From Vitellaria paradoxa (taxonomy: Eukaryota > Streptophyta > Magnoliopsida > Ericales > Sapotaceae): a stretch of 64,000 nucleotides of DNA. The stretch lies in assembly GCA_019916065.1 (NCBI GenBank), contig CM034239.1, positions 31,954,419 through 32,018,418 on the forward strand, given 5' to 3'. The position numbers and the translations under genes were made by a program. Of the stretch, positions 11,213 to 22,763 are shown piece by piece; positions within the stretch are counted from its first letter, which is position 1; every line of letters begins with the position of its first letter. A model generated the notes under the pieces. The model saw only the letters and a list, made by a program, of their open reading frames with translations, was not told the origin of the DNA and did not search any database.

Positions 11213-14200
11213 TCAAGTTGGAGCATGAAGAGTCATAATGCCCAACTTGGAAGATAGATTGTGAAAAAGGTTGACCCGAAGAGCTTTTGTGAATATATCA
11301 GCCAGTTGAAGAGCAGTAGATACATGATATAGAGAGAAAAGTTTGGTACAAAACTTTTCACGAACTAGGTGGCAGTCAATCTCAATATGTTTACTTTCTT
11401 CATGAAAAACTGGATGGCAGGTAATATGAAAAGCAACCTGGTTGTCACAATGTAAGCGTATGGATTGAGGATGGTAGACAGCAAAATTGTACAATAAGGT
11501 TTTGAGCCAAAGAAACTCACAAGTGGTGGGTGCCATGGCACGATATTCAGTTTCAGCAGATGACTAAGAAACTACACTTAGTGTTTTTTTTTTTTTTTTT
11601 AGCGCCAAGAGGTAGACTAGCTCCTAAGGTAACAAAGAATCTAGTGGTGGAGAATCAAGTCATGGTTCAACTAGTCTAATCAGAATTAAAGTAAGCAGAT
11701 ATCTAAAAATCACACTGAAAGAGAAAAAAACCATGGCCAAGAGTCCCCTTCAAATAATATAAAACACAAACAGTAGCATCATAGTGAGGAGCATGCATTA
11801 ACTGACAAAGGAAGTTAATAAAGAATGTGATGTCAGGCCATGACATGGTGAGATAGATAAAGTGGCCAATAAGGCAATGATAAACACTGGGGTCTGGTAA
11901 AAGGTCACCAATTGAGTCAGAAAGCTTGAGATGTTGTTCCATTAGCAAGGAAACATGATGACATTTGAGATGCCCAGAATCTATAAGAATATCAAGAGTA
12001 TATTTGCATTGATTAATGAATATCCCAGAAGGGGAACAGGTAGCCTCGACGCCAAGGAAGTTCATAAGAAGACCAAGATCTTCAATCTTAAAGTAATTAG
12101 AAAGAACTTACTTGATGGAAGAGATTATGCCCAAGTCATTGCCAGTGATTAGGAGATCATCCAAACAAACTAAGATTGCAGTAAAACACCTCCATGTATG
12201 CAAGTAAAGAGCGAATGATCAATTTATGACTGAGTATATCTAGTTGAACAAAGAATAGAGGACAATTTGGCATACCAGTTGTAAGATGCCTATTTAAGAC
12301 CATAAAGAGATTTTTGTAAATGATAGACACAAGTCTCCCCTTTACTACCGTAACTAGGAGGAAGAGACATATAAACTTTTCGTGTAGGTCCCCATAAAGG
12401 AATGCATTGTGGACATCAAGTTAGTGTAAGTGCTAATTTTTAGCAATAGCAATAGCAAATACATATCAAACAATAACTAGTTTAGCCATAGGAGCAAAGG
12501 TATCATGATAATCAAGGTCCTCAATTTAGGTAAAACCCTTGGCAACAAGTCGAGCTTTATACCGCTCAATAGACTCATCTGCCTTGAATTTAGTTTTAAA
12601 TACCCATTTACAACAGATAGGTTTTTTTCCAAGAGGAAAGAAAGAGAGTCTAAGTCTGATTGGCCTCCGAGGCTTGAAGCTTAGCAGAAATAGCCTTACG
12701 CCAATGAGACTGTGACATGGCTTGAGCATAAGATGAAGGTTTAGTGTGCTGAGAAAGAGAAAAAAGAAAAGCAAAATATGATCGAGAAAAATGAGAATAA
12801 AATATGAAATTAGAGAGAGGATGAATCGTACCTAAAATCACAACTGAAGCCAGAAAGGGCACATTGGAATCGGTCGGTAAAGTAGGATAAATATAGTTGC
12901 GAAATTGAAAAAGAGGACCAATGTTTGATCGGGGATGTATGTGTGTTGTGGGGACACAAGGAAATGAGGTATGCTTAGATGAGGAAGGGGGTTCGAGTGG
13001 CTAGGAAGAGATGGATTTTGGCTCAGCCAAAGGTGTTGGATGGATAGGTGGAACAATCAAAGATGGTGGTGAGGTCGGAATAGAAAGTTCAGGTATGGAA
13101 AGTGGAAGAACTGTGGTGTTAAGTTTTGTTGGTGAAATTAAAGAGAAAGGAAAGACATTTTCTATGAATTTAACATCACAGGAAATAAACATTTTTTAAT
13201 GGTGAGGTCATAACCACAGTAACCATGGTGGTGAGTTGAATAGCCTAAGAAAAGGCATGGAATACCATAGGTTTGAAATTTGTCACGATTGGCTTTAAGA
13301 ATTAAACATAGTAAAGGCACCTAAAAACACAAAGATGGTAACAGAGAGGTGATGTGTGATAAAGATACTCATAGGGCATGATATTATCGAGCGAGTGAGA
13401 TGGGGTGTGATTGATTAAGTAGATGGTGATAATGATGCATTCGCCTCAAAAGGTTAAAGACAGGTTTGCTTGAAAACGCAAGCATCTAGCAACATTCAGA
13501 ATGTGTCGATGCTTGCATTTAGTGACACCATTTTGCTGTGGTGTGTCAACATAAGTGAGTTTATGTAGAACACTGTGATCATTAAAAGAGATTGTGTGGG
13601 ACCGATAGTAAATTCGGAGCCATTATCTGAATGAAAATGTTTGATAATGAAATTGAGTGTTTACCATGTTAAAAAAAATGCGTAGTTTAGAAAGAGTGTC
13701 AGATTTAAAACACCTTAAATAAACCTAGGAAACATGTGAATATTCATCCATAATCGTTAAAAATTAATGTGCTCCACATATTGAAGGAGTTCGATATCTA
13801 CCCAATATATCACAATAAATTCGTCCAAAATGAGAAGTACTTTTATTATCAGCTAATTGAAAAGGGAGTTGAATGTGTTTTGCCATTAAACAAACATCAC
13901 AATGTGTGACTTTATTTGGAACAGAAACAAAATTAAGTAAATTAAGACAAGAATGATGACCAAGATGATAGTGCCAAGTATAGAAAAAGAATGTCTGGTT
14001 TGCAGAAAAGGATAGAGTGGCCCTGTTTGCAAGTATTAAAGTCCATTATGGCCCTCACCCACTCCAATCAGCATCTTCGAAGTTAGGTTCTAAAAAACAC
14101 AGAATGTAAGGAAGAATAACATAGAACAGTTTAAAGTTTGAGTAAGCTTTGAGATGAAAAGAAGACTAAAATGAAAGTTGGGAATGTGCAAAGTATTATA

Positions 14201-15680
14201 AAGAGTAATGTTAGGTGACAAATTGACACCAACTACGTGACTAACATCATAAGAAGACCCCGATTGTAAACAAACTAGAAAACAACGGGTGTTAGGAGAA
14301 ATAGAACTAAAAAAAAGACCAGTCTGGAATCATATGATCAGGCACACCACTATTGATAACCTAAGCATTTTGAGGAAAAAAACCTGCGGAAGGAGTGGGT
14401 ATGGCATTGCCAACAATATTCACAGCAGGTTTACTAATAAGTGCTTATAGCTGGTGAAGTTTGGATGCTGTCAAGGCTTTTGATGGATTGGCTATGAGAG
14501 AGTTGGACCTGGCAAAAGCATTGAGTGTTGGCCCATCATGTGTGTTATGCCCCCAGCAGGTATTTGGCATATTTGGGATTGTCTGGGTTACGTTAAATTG
14601 GGTTGAAGCATAATAAGAAGAACTGCGTTGGCGCGATATTGGAATAGTAAAACCATATTGACTTGAGACACAGAGAGCAGATCCAAAACTTTCTATATAC
14701 TGCTAAGCAATCAGTGAGTTGGCTTAAATTGAATGAAATTTGTTTTTGTTCTTTGACTTGGAATTATTGGATCCTTTGGTCCCTTTGGGAGGAAATCCAA
14801 TAATGTGACAGCAATGGGTTTTGTATGGCACATTTTGCCACAGTGGTCAAATGAGAGGGGTGTTTTGATGGCTATTTTAGATGGTGGTGTGGGCAATAAA
14901 GGTGGGTTTGCACAGGAGGCTGCCAGGGCAGATGAATCAAGGTACAAATTGGACATATAGATTAGTCATTAACAATACTCTTGAAGCAAAATAAAATGGA
15001 CTTTATTTACGAAAAGAAGAAAGTCCGTGGCAAGTATTTGACTACTTATATGAATCATTCAATCCCATTAGGAATTGAAAAACTCGTTCAGAGGCTTGTA
15101 AGGGTGTTAAGATCTTTGAGAGCATCGTATGTGCATTTTTTTAAAGGTTATATTACATCAAACTCATCCCAAAGTTCCTTGACGTGGTTATCATATTAGG
15201 TAATGGAAAGAGTGTCTTGACAGAGAGTGGCTATCGATTTTTTGAGACAAAAAATAGTTGGGTTATTGTTATGGGAAAAGTGTGTCTCAAGTTCAAGCCA
15301 TAGTTCACGTGGGGCTTGGTAATAAAGAAGAATGTTGGAAAGGGTTTTAACAATACTATGGAGGAGCCATGAGAGAACCATGTTGCATAACAACTCCAAA
15401 GAACAACGCCTTCAGGATAGTTGATCGATTGAGGGAAAGAACCATCAACAAAGCCAAACTTATTTTTGGCATTTAAAGCCATTTGAACAGCCCGAAGCCA
15501 TGAAAACTAGTTATTGCCAGTTAATAATGGATCAACAAGTGTCGATAGAGGATGGTCAGCCAAATGGATGAAATAGGGAAATGAGACGTCAGAAATAAGT
15601 TTCAAAAGATGAGAGATGGTGTTGATGGCGGTTGCATAGCCATGGTAGTGTGAAGAAAAATTAAAAGAAGCTAAAAAGAG
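11213..15680 (-). pseudogene. gag-pol remains of copia element C
   Basis: Gag-like sequence lies at 15482-15231 (ALNAKNKFGFVDGS). The integrase region is degraded (about 13200-14100). The RT start is at 12600-12530 ([27 protein letters not shown]). The RT end is at 12065-11703 (MNFLGVEATCSPSGIFINQ, IYLTMSWPDITFFINFL). RNase H is at 11536-11213 (LHCDNQVAFHI, HIEIDCHLVREK, LADIFTKAL). The frames are split by many stops and shifts, so no functional protein is possible. Confidence 0.85.
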
Positions 15681-15744
15681 AAAAAGTCATGAATGAAGAT
15701 GAAGAAAAGAATAGAAAGTTAGGATTTGATTTGCTCTTATACCA

Positions 15745-15948
15745 TAATAGAAAAGAGATAAACTTGAATAAGAAGAATTCCTTTGATAATTGTATTTACA
15801 ATTACATGGCTGGATATATATAGACTTATATTCAAAATGAATTATTTTACAATCATATTAATCTATACTATAATCATGCTAAAGTAAAGAAAAAAAATAT
15901 TTCATATTTCTAAATGGAAATAATACAGAATATATCCAAGTCATGATA
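15745..15948 (-). repeat. 5' LTR of copia element C
   Basis: Partner of the 11001-11205 LTR. It is followed on the sense strand directly by the tRNA-Met-type primer-binding site (window 15733-15744). Confidence 0.85.
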
Positions 15949-16093
15949 GAAATGCAACTCACTTGAGACACTAATAATAATAATCATAATAGTAGTAATA
16001 GTAGTTGGGATAGTACTTGCTACTATTGCATGCAACTATGTATAGGACTATAAAGTTTACAAAAGATTTGAAACCTTTCAAAGTTTTAAATTA

Positions 16094-16600
16094 TGTTAGT
16101 GTTTGAAATGACAAAAAATAACAAAAAATAAGAAAAACGTGTTTAAGTAAATTTTTAGCATTTTTTAATCACTAAATTATGTTTTTTTCATAGATAAATA
16201 ATGTAACTTTTGGATTTTTACATTAAAAAGGTTGAGAGAGAAACTGTTAGAATAGGTTTTTGGGTTCGTTTTAACATATTTATATCAAAATTTTTTTAAA
16301 AGTTGTCTAATTTTTTAACTTTTGCGTCAGAATGTTGGGAGAGAAACCATTGGAATAGATTTTTGGATTCGTTTCCACGGATTTATGACAGATTTGTTGA
16401 AATTTATCGAAAAGTTATTGGGGTTTGCGAAAAATATTGGGATTTGTATAAAAAAAACATTAGAGTTTGTAAAAATTTATTAGAATATATAGAAATATGT
16501 AAAGATTTATAAAAATTTAGGAATTATAATGTGGGCAAAATATACTATAAATTTTTAGACATTTTCAAATATTTTTGTTAGTTTTTAACAAATTAAATGC
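16094..16600. mobile_element. Tourist-like MITE, related to the one at 56687
   Basis: The ends read TTA-TGTTAGTGTTTG and ACAAATTAAATGC-TA. Inside, GAGAGAAACyrTTrGAATAG and TTTTTGGrTTCGTTT occur twice (about 16225 and 16330), followed by a run of short AAAAATTTAT/AAAATATTGGG units. The same words in reverse complement (CTCTCTCCAACTTTTT, GGGAACGGA) make up the element at 56687-57318. The end points are inexact. Confidence 0.5.
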
Positions 16601-18440
16601 TACCTATGTACTAGATGAAGTGTAAAGGTCAACATAACGAATTAATTTTAGGTCGATGAAACTCAAGATTTGGTTTATGAATGGAACTATTAGTCGTTTT
16701 TCTTTTTAACTTGTTTTTTACTTTAATATAATTTTTTTCATTAAAATTTAATTTTTTTATTTAGTAATTTTTAGACGTATTATTCATATCATTAAATAAA
16801 AATTGCAAAAATTAAAAATAAAAAATTTACGTACATACGAAAAAATGGTTCTTTAAAAAAATAACTTTTTCATATTTTTTTATTGTGAATAATAATTCTT
16901 AAAAAAAAAGAAAATTAAATTTTAATAAAAAATTATATAAGAGAAAAGAACAAACAAACAAACAAGTGAGCTCCCACATAGAATATATATTCAAATATTC
17001 ACAAGCTGCTAGATTACTGAAAAATCCGCAATAGCAAGAATTTTTTCTGTGACGTCTGTGTTAAAGAATGAAGTAACTAAGGAGTTTGAGCTTGTTTCAC
17101 AATATATGTATATATCTATATATATTTGATCTCTTATAGACAAATTCAATTCATAGTTAATATTAGGGGTGGAATCATCATGTTCTAGTTAAAAAACAAT
17201 ACAAACCAGATGAGCAAAGACATGAACCAAGATAAATTTATCATATCAACTGAATTTGTCAAAACAAATTACTAATTTCTCCCTTTTTTTTTTTTTTTTG
17301 TTTTGTTTGTATTATGATGCGGTCAAATTCTTAAGGGTGATTATGTGTATCATTTAAATTTCAAATTCTTAAGGGCATCTGTCTGTATCATCTAAATTAA
17401 TAGATATTAGAACTAGTCACACACATTATAGTCTGTAGACCTTTTTTTGTTAATTTTTTATTTTTCATAAAATAAAAATTACAAAAAATTTGATAGTATC
17501 TTAAATAGTAACTGGTAAGTAACAAAAAATATCTAAATATACAGTAACTAATTCAGGAGTATTTAAAGAAAATTAAATATATATATATATATATAAGTAA
17601 TGGGTAGTTAAAAGAATTGTAAGAAAAAATATTAAAATGTGAATTACTAAATAATATGGCATAAAAAAATTATTTCTAGTACAATAGGGGTTGTAGTTGT
17701 TGATAATTATAGAGTATTGAAGTGTTTTATACCAAGAAGTAAAAAGATTTCACCAAATTTAAGACTATTTCAAATTTAGAATTTTACAACTGTCATTTTT
17801 CATTATAAAAGTGCGCATACACTAAGTATATAATTTTTATTAATTTTACTTATTTCATTAATATTAAAGTAAAAGATTTAAATAATTAACTCAAATAATA
17901 AATACTGAATAATTGAAGATATTTAAGTAATAATAAGTAATTAAAAAATACCTAAATGAGAGGAGTAAAAATTATAAAAGTAAAATAGTTGAAGGCGGCA
18001 TTCGAGAAAAATAAAAAAAAAAAAGATAAAATTACTTAAATAAGTTATAAAAAAATTTTATAAATAACTTATACACTTATATGAAATTATGTAGTTATTG
18101 ATGGTTAAGGAAAATTAATGGAATAAAGATTTCACCAAATAGTTGATTTGATCAATTTTTACCAATTAAGGAGTGTTTAAATAATTATAAAATATAATTA
18201 AATTATAACTAAAAAGTTATAAATATCATGTTAATTGCCTTGATGGAGGTAACTAACTTACAATATTATATATCTTAGAGTAGTAATAATAAAATAAAAT
18301 AAAATAATCTTTACATGTAAGAAATGGAAAGAAAAAAAAATTAAATTTGTTATTCTTGATTTTATAAATTTTTTGATATAAATAAAAATAAAAATAAAAA
18401 TAATTCATGATAAAATACTAAAATTTTAAATATTATTTTT
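16601..18440. other. AT-rich intergenic stretch, no gene seen
   Basis: Mostly A/T runs, a TA microsatellite near 17578-17595 and poly(T) near 17284. There is no open frame of note. Short repeated words such as AATTCTTAAGGG (17330 and 17367) point to minor local duplication. Confidence 0.5.
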
Positions 18441-18479
18441 TTGGCACAGGTATGCCTGGTATTGACCTTATAAATCACA

Positions 18480-19140
18480 ATACAGAACATATAAATACGT
18501 ATTGACTAGTACGATATGGAATTATGATATACGCGTCCGCACCGCGGCCGAGCCCCATCACAAAAGGGGGCCTGTGGTTGGGTGATTCGGGTTGCCCGTT
18601 GCCGCGAGAGAGAGATTCACGCGCTGGTGGATTGTGCCGCGATGGTGGTACTGAATGGGAGCAGGACGGTGGTGTGTTGCCGTGGAGGAAGCGATGGAGA
18701 GATGGGGACTCTGGCGGGGTGCTCCGCCGCATAGATGAGAGGATTGGCGGTGGGTGGTGAAAGTACGGGTGAGTTGACCCGGGTAGGAAGAGTGAGTCAG
18801 TATCTGAGTTTCGTCATGTCAGTCAACCCCCGCAGACCTGCTGACTGAGGGGTTGGTTTATGATAATGAAAATTTCGAGAAATGATCGTGTAATTTCTCC
18901 GAAGAAATGGACAATTAAGAAGAGAGTTGACCCGCGTAGACTTGGGAGAAGGTTGCAGTGACTCGCCACGAACCTTCTTTTTCTCGCTTTAAAGATGGAC
19001 TCCCTCACAAGCAACAAAGCAAATTGTAAGTAAAGAGAAATAAGGAACGGCAAGGAGGAGGAGGAGCACGAAGAAGGAAGAGCACAGGGAGGTAAATTTG
19101 ATTCCCTTCCTTCCCTCTCTCCCCCAAGACTGAATGGCAA
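18480..19140. other. GC-richer island of unknown function
   Basis: Base composition rises abruptly compared with both flanks and CG dinucleotides are common (for example GCGTCCGCACCGCGG near 18532). Open frames exist on both strands (18524-18760 +, 18475-18732 -, 18823-19140 -), but none resembles a family I know, and the two at 18.5-18.7 kb are mirror shadows of each other. It could be a promoter or first exon of a lost gene, or the end of a transposon. Confidence 0.3.
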
Positions 19141-19145
19141 TTATG

Positions 19146-19477
19146 GGTGCGTTTGAAATTATGAAAATTGAAATAAAATGATTTAATTTATAAATTCATA
19201 ATCATTCGTACAGGTAAAAAAAATAAATATTTTTAAAAAATTTTAAGAAATTTTTAGAATATTTTAGCATTTTTCACACACACCCTGTATGCTATATGAT
19301 TGGGTTCCTTGTGTATATATATATATATATAGAGTACCGTTTGACATTTTCAAAAAATAAAAAAAAAATTCTAAAAATTTATATCACATCAATTTTTTTA
19401 TTTCACTGCACGTATTATAAAACTCATAACTTTTCTTACTTTATCTCATTTTTTTCACTTTTTATCACTCTAAACAC
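19146..19477. mobile_element. Possible MITE
   Basis: The left end GTGCGTTTGAAATTATGAAAA and the reverse complement of the right end GTGTGTTTAGAGTGATAAAAA form an imperfect terminal inverted repeat around AT-rich sequence with a TA microsatellite. No clean target-site duplication was found. Confidence 0.3.
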
Positions 19478-19815
19478 ACGTATACATATACATGTATATT
19501 GTATTTTTTTTTAATCTGTTACTGATCCGTGGATTGGATGCACAAATTCTGAGTTATTGGGCTTACTCTTTTAATCGGGTGGACTTTGCAAGAAACTTTG
19601 GCTTTATTTATTGCTTGCTTTTACTTGATCCTAAAACTCTTATTTTTGTGATCTTTTGTTATGTATTTCTTGGGTGAAACATAAAACAGATTTCTCACCA
19701 TTCACTTTCATTTGAATGCACGATCTATTCATGTAATGAAAGGAGTAATCACAACAATGATCATCATACTTGTAGTAGATGCCTCTCTCTATTGGAGCAG
19801 GTTAAGGAGTTTATG

Positions 19816-20535
19816 TGTAATGAAACCAGGGTTGGGAACAAATGGAAAACCTTAAAGAAAATAGAGCTTAAACTTCCATGGAAAGCAACAGTAAGCCATA
19901 GAGAGAAGAGCAAGTATGGGAAAGAGGAGATGCGGAGAAAGCAATCAGTCAGTCAAAGAGAGATAAGCCACATTCGCAGCGTGCCCTCAGATCAGCCCTC
20001 GGATCCGCTCAAATGGACGGCTTAGATCAGAAGGAGACAATCTCAATCTCGACTATACAGATATCCCAGTAGCAACGAACAAGGCAGGTCAAAGGCAAGC
20101 GGATGGGTCGAGAAGGAAATGGGCCAAGCAGAAGGGGAATGGGCTAAGCAATTCTTAGGCTGTAATAGATGAGAAAGCAAAAGGGATACTGGGCCAAGAG
20201 AGTGGCCCACTCTAAAAAGGCCATCATGGCCTGTTGGGTATCATCATAGGGCTGGGCTTAATCAAACTAATTCCTTCTGCTACATCCAGCTGTACTGGTA
20301 GTTATAGTAGTTATCTACCATAGTTTGATTACCAGGGTTAGGACTTAACATGGTTAGTTTGTTAAAATGTATTACTATGAAAACTACTGCTATAATTCAA
20401 GAAGATATGAAAGAATATTTTCAGAGAATCATTACTCTTTCTAGGAGGCTTGGAAGTCCTCGAAGTCTTCCAATTCATCTCTCAATCTCATTCCTTCCTT
20501 CTCATAGGTAGAGGAAAGAAGGGCACCTCACTCCA
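19816..20535 (+). repeat. 5' LTR of the gypsy element
   Basis: Positions 20093-20535 match 26959-27396 closely (GGGCTAAGCAATTC, TTTGATTA, AGAATATTTTCAGAGAATC). The first 277 bp are assigned from the TTATG duplication and the TG start, because the 3' copy lacks them. Confidence 0.8.
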
Positions 20536-21062
20536 ATTGTATCAAAAGCCAATTGAGATCCTGAAAGGGCCAGATACAAGGAATACAATTCAGTTGAATC
20601 AATACCAGCAAGAATGCAGCACAGTTTTGGTCAAATAATGAAGCGATAGAGGAGCTTAAGCCAGAAAATGGAGAATATCTCAGCAGGTCCAACCAATTCA
20701 GACGCGATCAAGAAGAACCAAGGAGATAAGGAGAGTGGCTCGATCCTCTCAGAATTGAGGAGAAGCAGCAGCTAAATCATAGCCAACAGTTGCAGGGGAA
20801 GGGTACTAATAGTAGATTCAGTTGTATTCAAGTTAAGTCCGTAAGGTTTGAAATTCCCAGTTTTTATGGTGAAAAATCCCTCTGAATGGCTTTATAGAGG
20901 CCAATCAATTTTTCAACATTATGAGATTTTCGAATATCAGAAGCTAGAAATGGCTTCTTTACACATGGAGGGAAAATCCTTAGGGTGGTTTCAAGATCTG
21001 ATGAAGTCAGAAATGAGCATTATTTTGGAAAATTTTTCAGAAGCATTGCTAATTAGATTTGG

Positions 21063-21106
21063 CCCCACCTAGTTGGAAAAGGCTTGGTTTGGTTTGGTTA
21101 TTAACT
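21063..21106 (+). mobile_element. 44-bp tail of a SINE or RTE-type LINE
   Basis: The insert begins CCCCACCTAGTTGGAAAAGG and ends in GGTTT repeats. This is the common 3' end of plant RTE LINEs and their partner SINEs (family knowledge: CCACCTAGTGGGATAAGGCT followed by TTG repeats). It is flanked by an 11-bp perfect direct repeat ATTAGATTTGG (21052-21062 and 21107-21117), as expected from target-primed reverse transcription with extreme 5' truncation. The 55 added bases shift the gag frame. Confidence 0.7.
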
Positions 21107-21454
21107 ATTAGATTTGGTGAAAATGCTTATGAGGATCCAATGGATCAGCTAGTCAGATTAAAATAGTTTTCCTATGTAGAAGAATTTAAAACCAAGTTTG
21201 AAGCCATCTCCAATAAAATAAAAGGGCTGAGTGATAAGCCTAAACTCGGCATTTTTATAACTGGGCTGAAGGAAGAAATCAAGTATTCTGTAAGGATGTT
21301 TAATCCTGACAGTTTATCTAAAGCCTTTTTAGCAAGGCTGCAAGAGGAAAATCTGTTGGCGGTGAAGAGACAACAAGCCAAAAATAATACAAGCACAAGT
21401 AGTGCCAGGAACCTGAGAAACTCAGTGAGTATTAAGGCCCCTCCCTGGAAAACC

Positions 21455-22763
21455 ATAGTTACCTGGTTCACGAGTCGATTTGATACATGGTACGAGTATG
21501 AATTCGCAGTACGGTATCTTAGTCGGTACGTAGTACGGTGGGAATATACTTAACTAGAGCGCTATTTTGGATTGCAATTCACTTTAATTTTTTATTTAGT
21601 TCGATGCGTAGTAGTTTTGCAATATGCATAATTTATATTATAAAATATATGGAGTGTTTAACAGCAATAATAAACATAGTAATTTCATTTAAATCATTAT
21701 ACTAGTACCCAAAATGAGTTGTAAATAGTTTAATTATTCCAAAATCTTTGAAAAATATTAGTAATTAGCCATTACAATTCCTAACTATAAATAAGGAATT
21801 CTATTTAATTTAGGAAATCAAATCAATTATATTATGTAATTATTTGTAATATATAGTTTTTAAAATAAATATTTAAATTGATTTAAGAAATAAAAATCAA
21901 GTTAGTTAAATTAATTTGTGATATCTAAATCAAATCAATTATATTATTTAATTAATTGTTATATAAATGTTTCAAAATTATAGTTTGTTTACTTTAGGAA
22001 ATTAAATTAAAGGAAGTTGTAAATATATATTAGGAAGTTACAAAGTTTCTTATTTTGATTTGAAAAAGAAAAGGAAATTCGTAGAGTTCTTTTTGTTTGG
22101 AACAAAAAAACATAAATTAATTATCCTGACTTGAAAAAATAAAAGGAAAGAAATTGTAGAGCCCCTTTTGGACCAAATCTTGACCTAAATATAAAGGAAG
22201 TTGTAGATATATACTAGAAAGTTGCAAAGTTTCTTATTTTGATTTGAAAAAGTAAAGGAAATTTGGAAAGTCTTTTTTGGTTGGAACAAAAAATACAAAT
22301 TAATTATCCTAACTTGAAAATTAGAAGGTAATTGTATAGTTGGACCAATTCTTGACCAAAATATGAAAGGGAGTTGTAGAGTCTCATTTGGGGCAACAAA
22401 GAGTCTGTGATAGAGCCCCAGTCAAAGATAGTCGGCAATGACTCTAAGCCCTAAGGGCGACGACTACAACGAAGAATCAAAGATAGTCAATGAATTGAAG
22501 ATAGTCGATGGCAATGAAGGGCGACTACAACGGCCCAGTCGGCAATGAATCAAACATAGTCAACGACGATAAAGGGCTACTAAGATGGCGATGAAGGGTG
22601 AGTGCTATAGCGATAAAGGGCGACAACTATTTCTCTCATCTTAGGTACTCCTCTTGTGAAAATGGTTCGCTAATATCTACGATTGGGATCGCGAATGCCC
22701 CCAATCTGGGATCGCGCAATCCGGTTCGAGGGTCGAAGGGGGTGAGAGAATTAGGTAACTATG
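21455..22763. mobile_element. MULE-like non-autonomous element in gypsy gag
   Basis: The ends are ATAGTTACCT at 21455 and AGGTAACTAT(G) at 22753-22763, a 10-bp inverted repeat. Flanks TGGAAAACC (21446-21454) and TGCAAAACC (22764-22772) agree at 8 of 9 bases; a 9-bp duplication is the Mutator-superfamily size. Inside are two direct copies of about 180 bp (near 22010 and 22190) sharing AAAGTTTCTTATTTTGATTT, and a CG-rich right part with GATAGTC/GGCGAC repeats. It has no coding capacity. Confidence 0.6.

Larger units (their letters stand above)
11001..15948 (-). mobile_element. Ty1/copia element C, complete but old
   Basis: The element reads on the reverse strand. Two related LTRs of about 205 bp lie at 15745-15948 (5') and 11001-11205 (3'). 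They are flanked by a perfect 5-bp duplication GAAAT (10996-11000 and 15949-15953). Directly inside the 5' LTR is the primer-binding site TGGTATAAGAGC, one base from the initiator-tRNA-Met site. A TTGAGAGAGCA purine tract precedes the 3' LTR. Coding remains follow gag, integrase, reverse transcriptase, RNase H. The LTRs differ at many sites and the terminal TG/CA bases have changed, consistent with an old insertion. Confidence 0.88.

Noticed and set aside
12838..13199. Several Pro/Ser-rich reverse-strand frames
   Set aside because: They lie within copia element C between integrase and RT and are decayed pol linker, not separate genes.
18475..18760. Overlapping open frames on both strands
   Set aside because: They are mirror shadows in GC-rich DNA; neither shows a recognisable domain.
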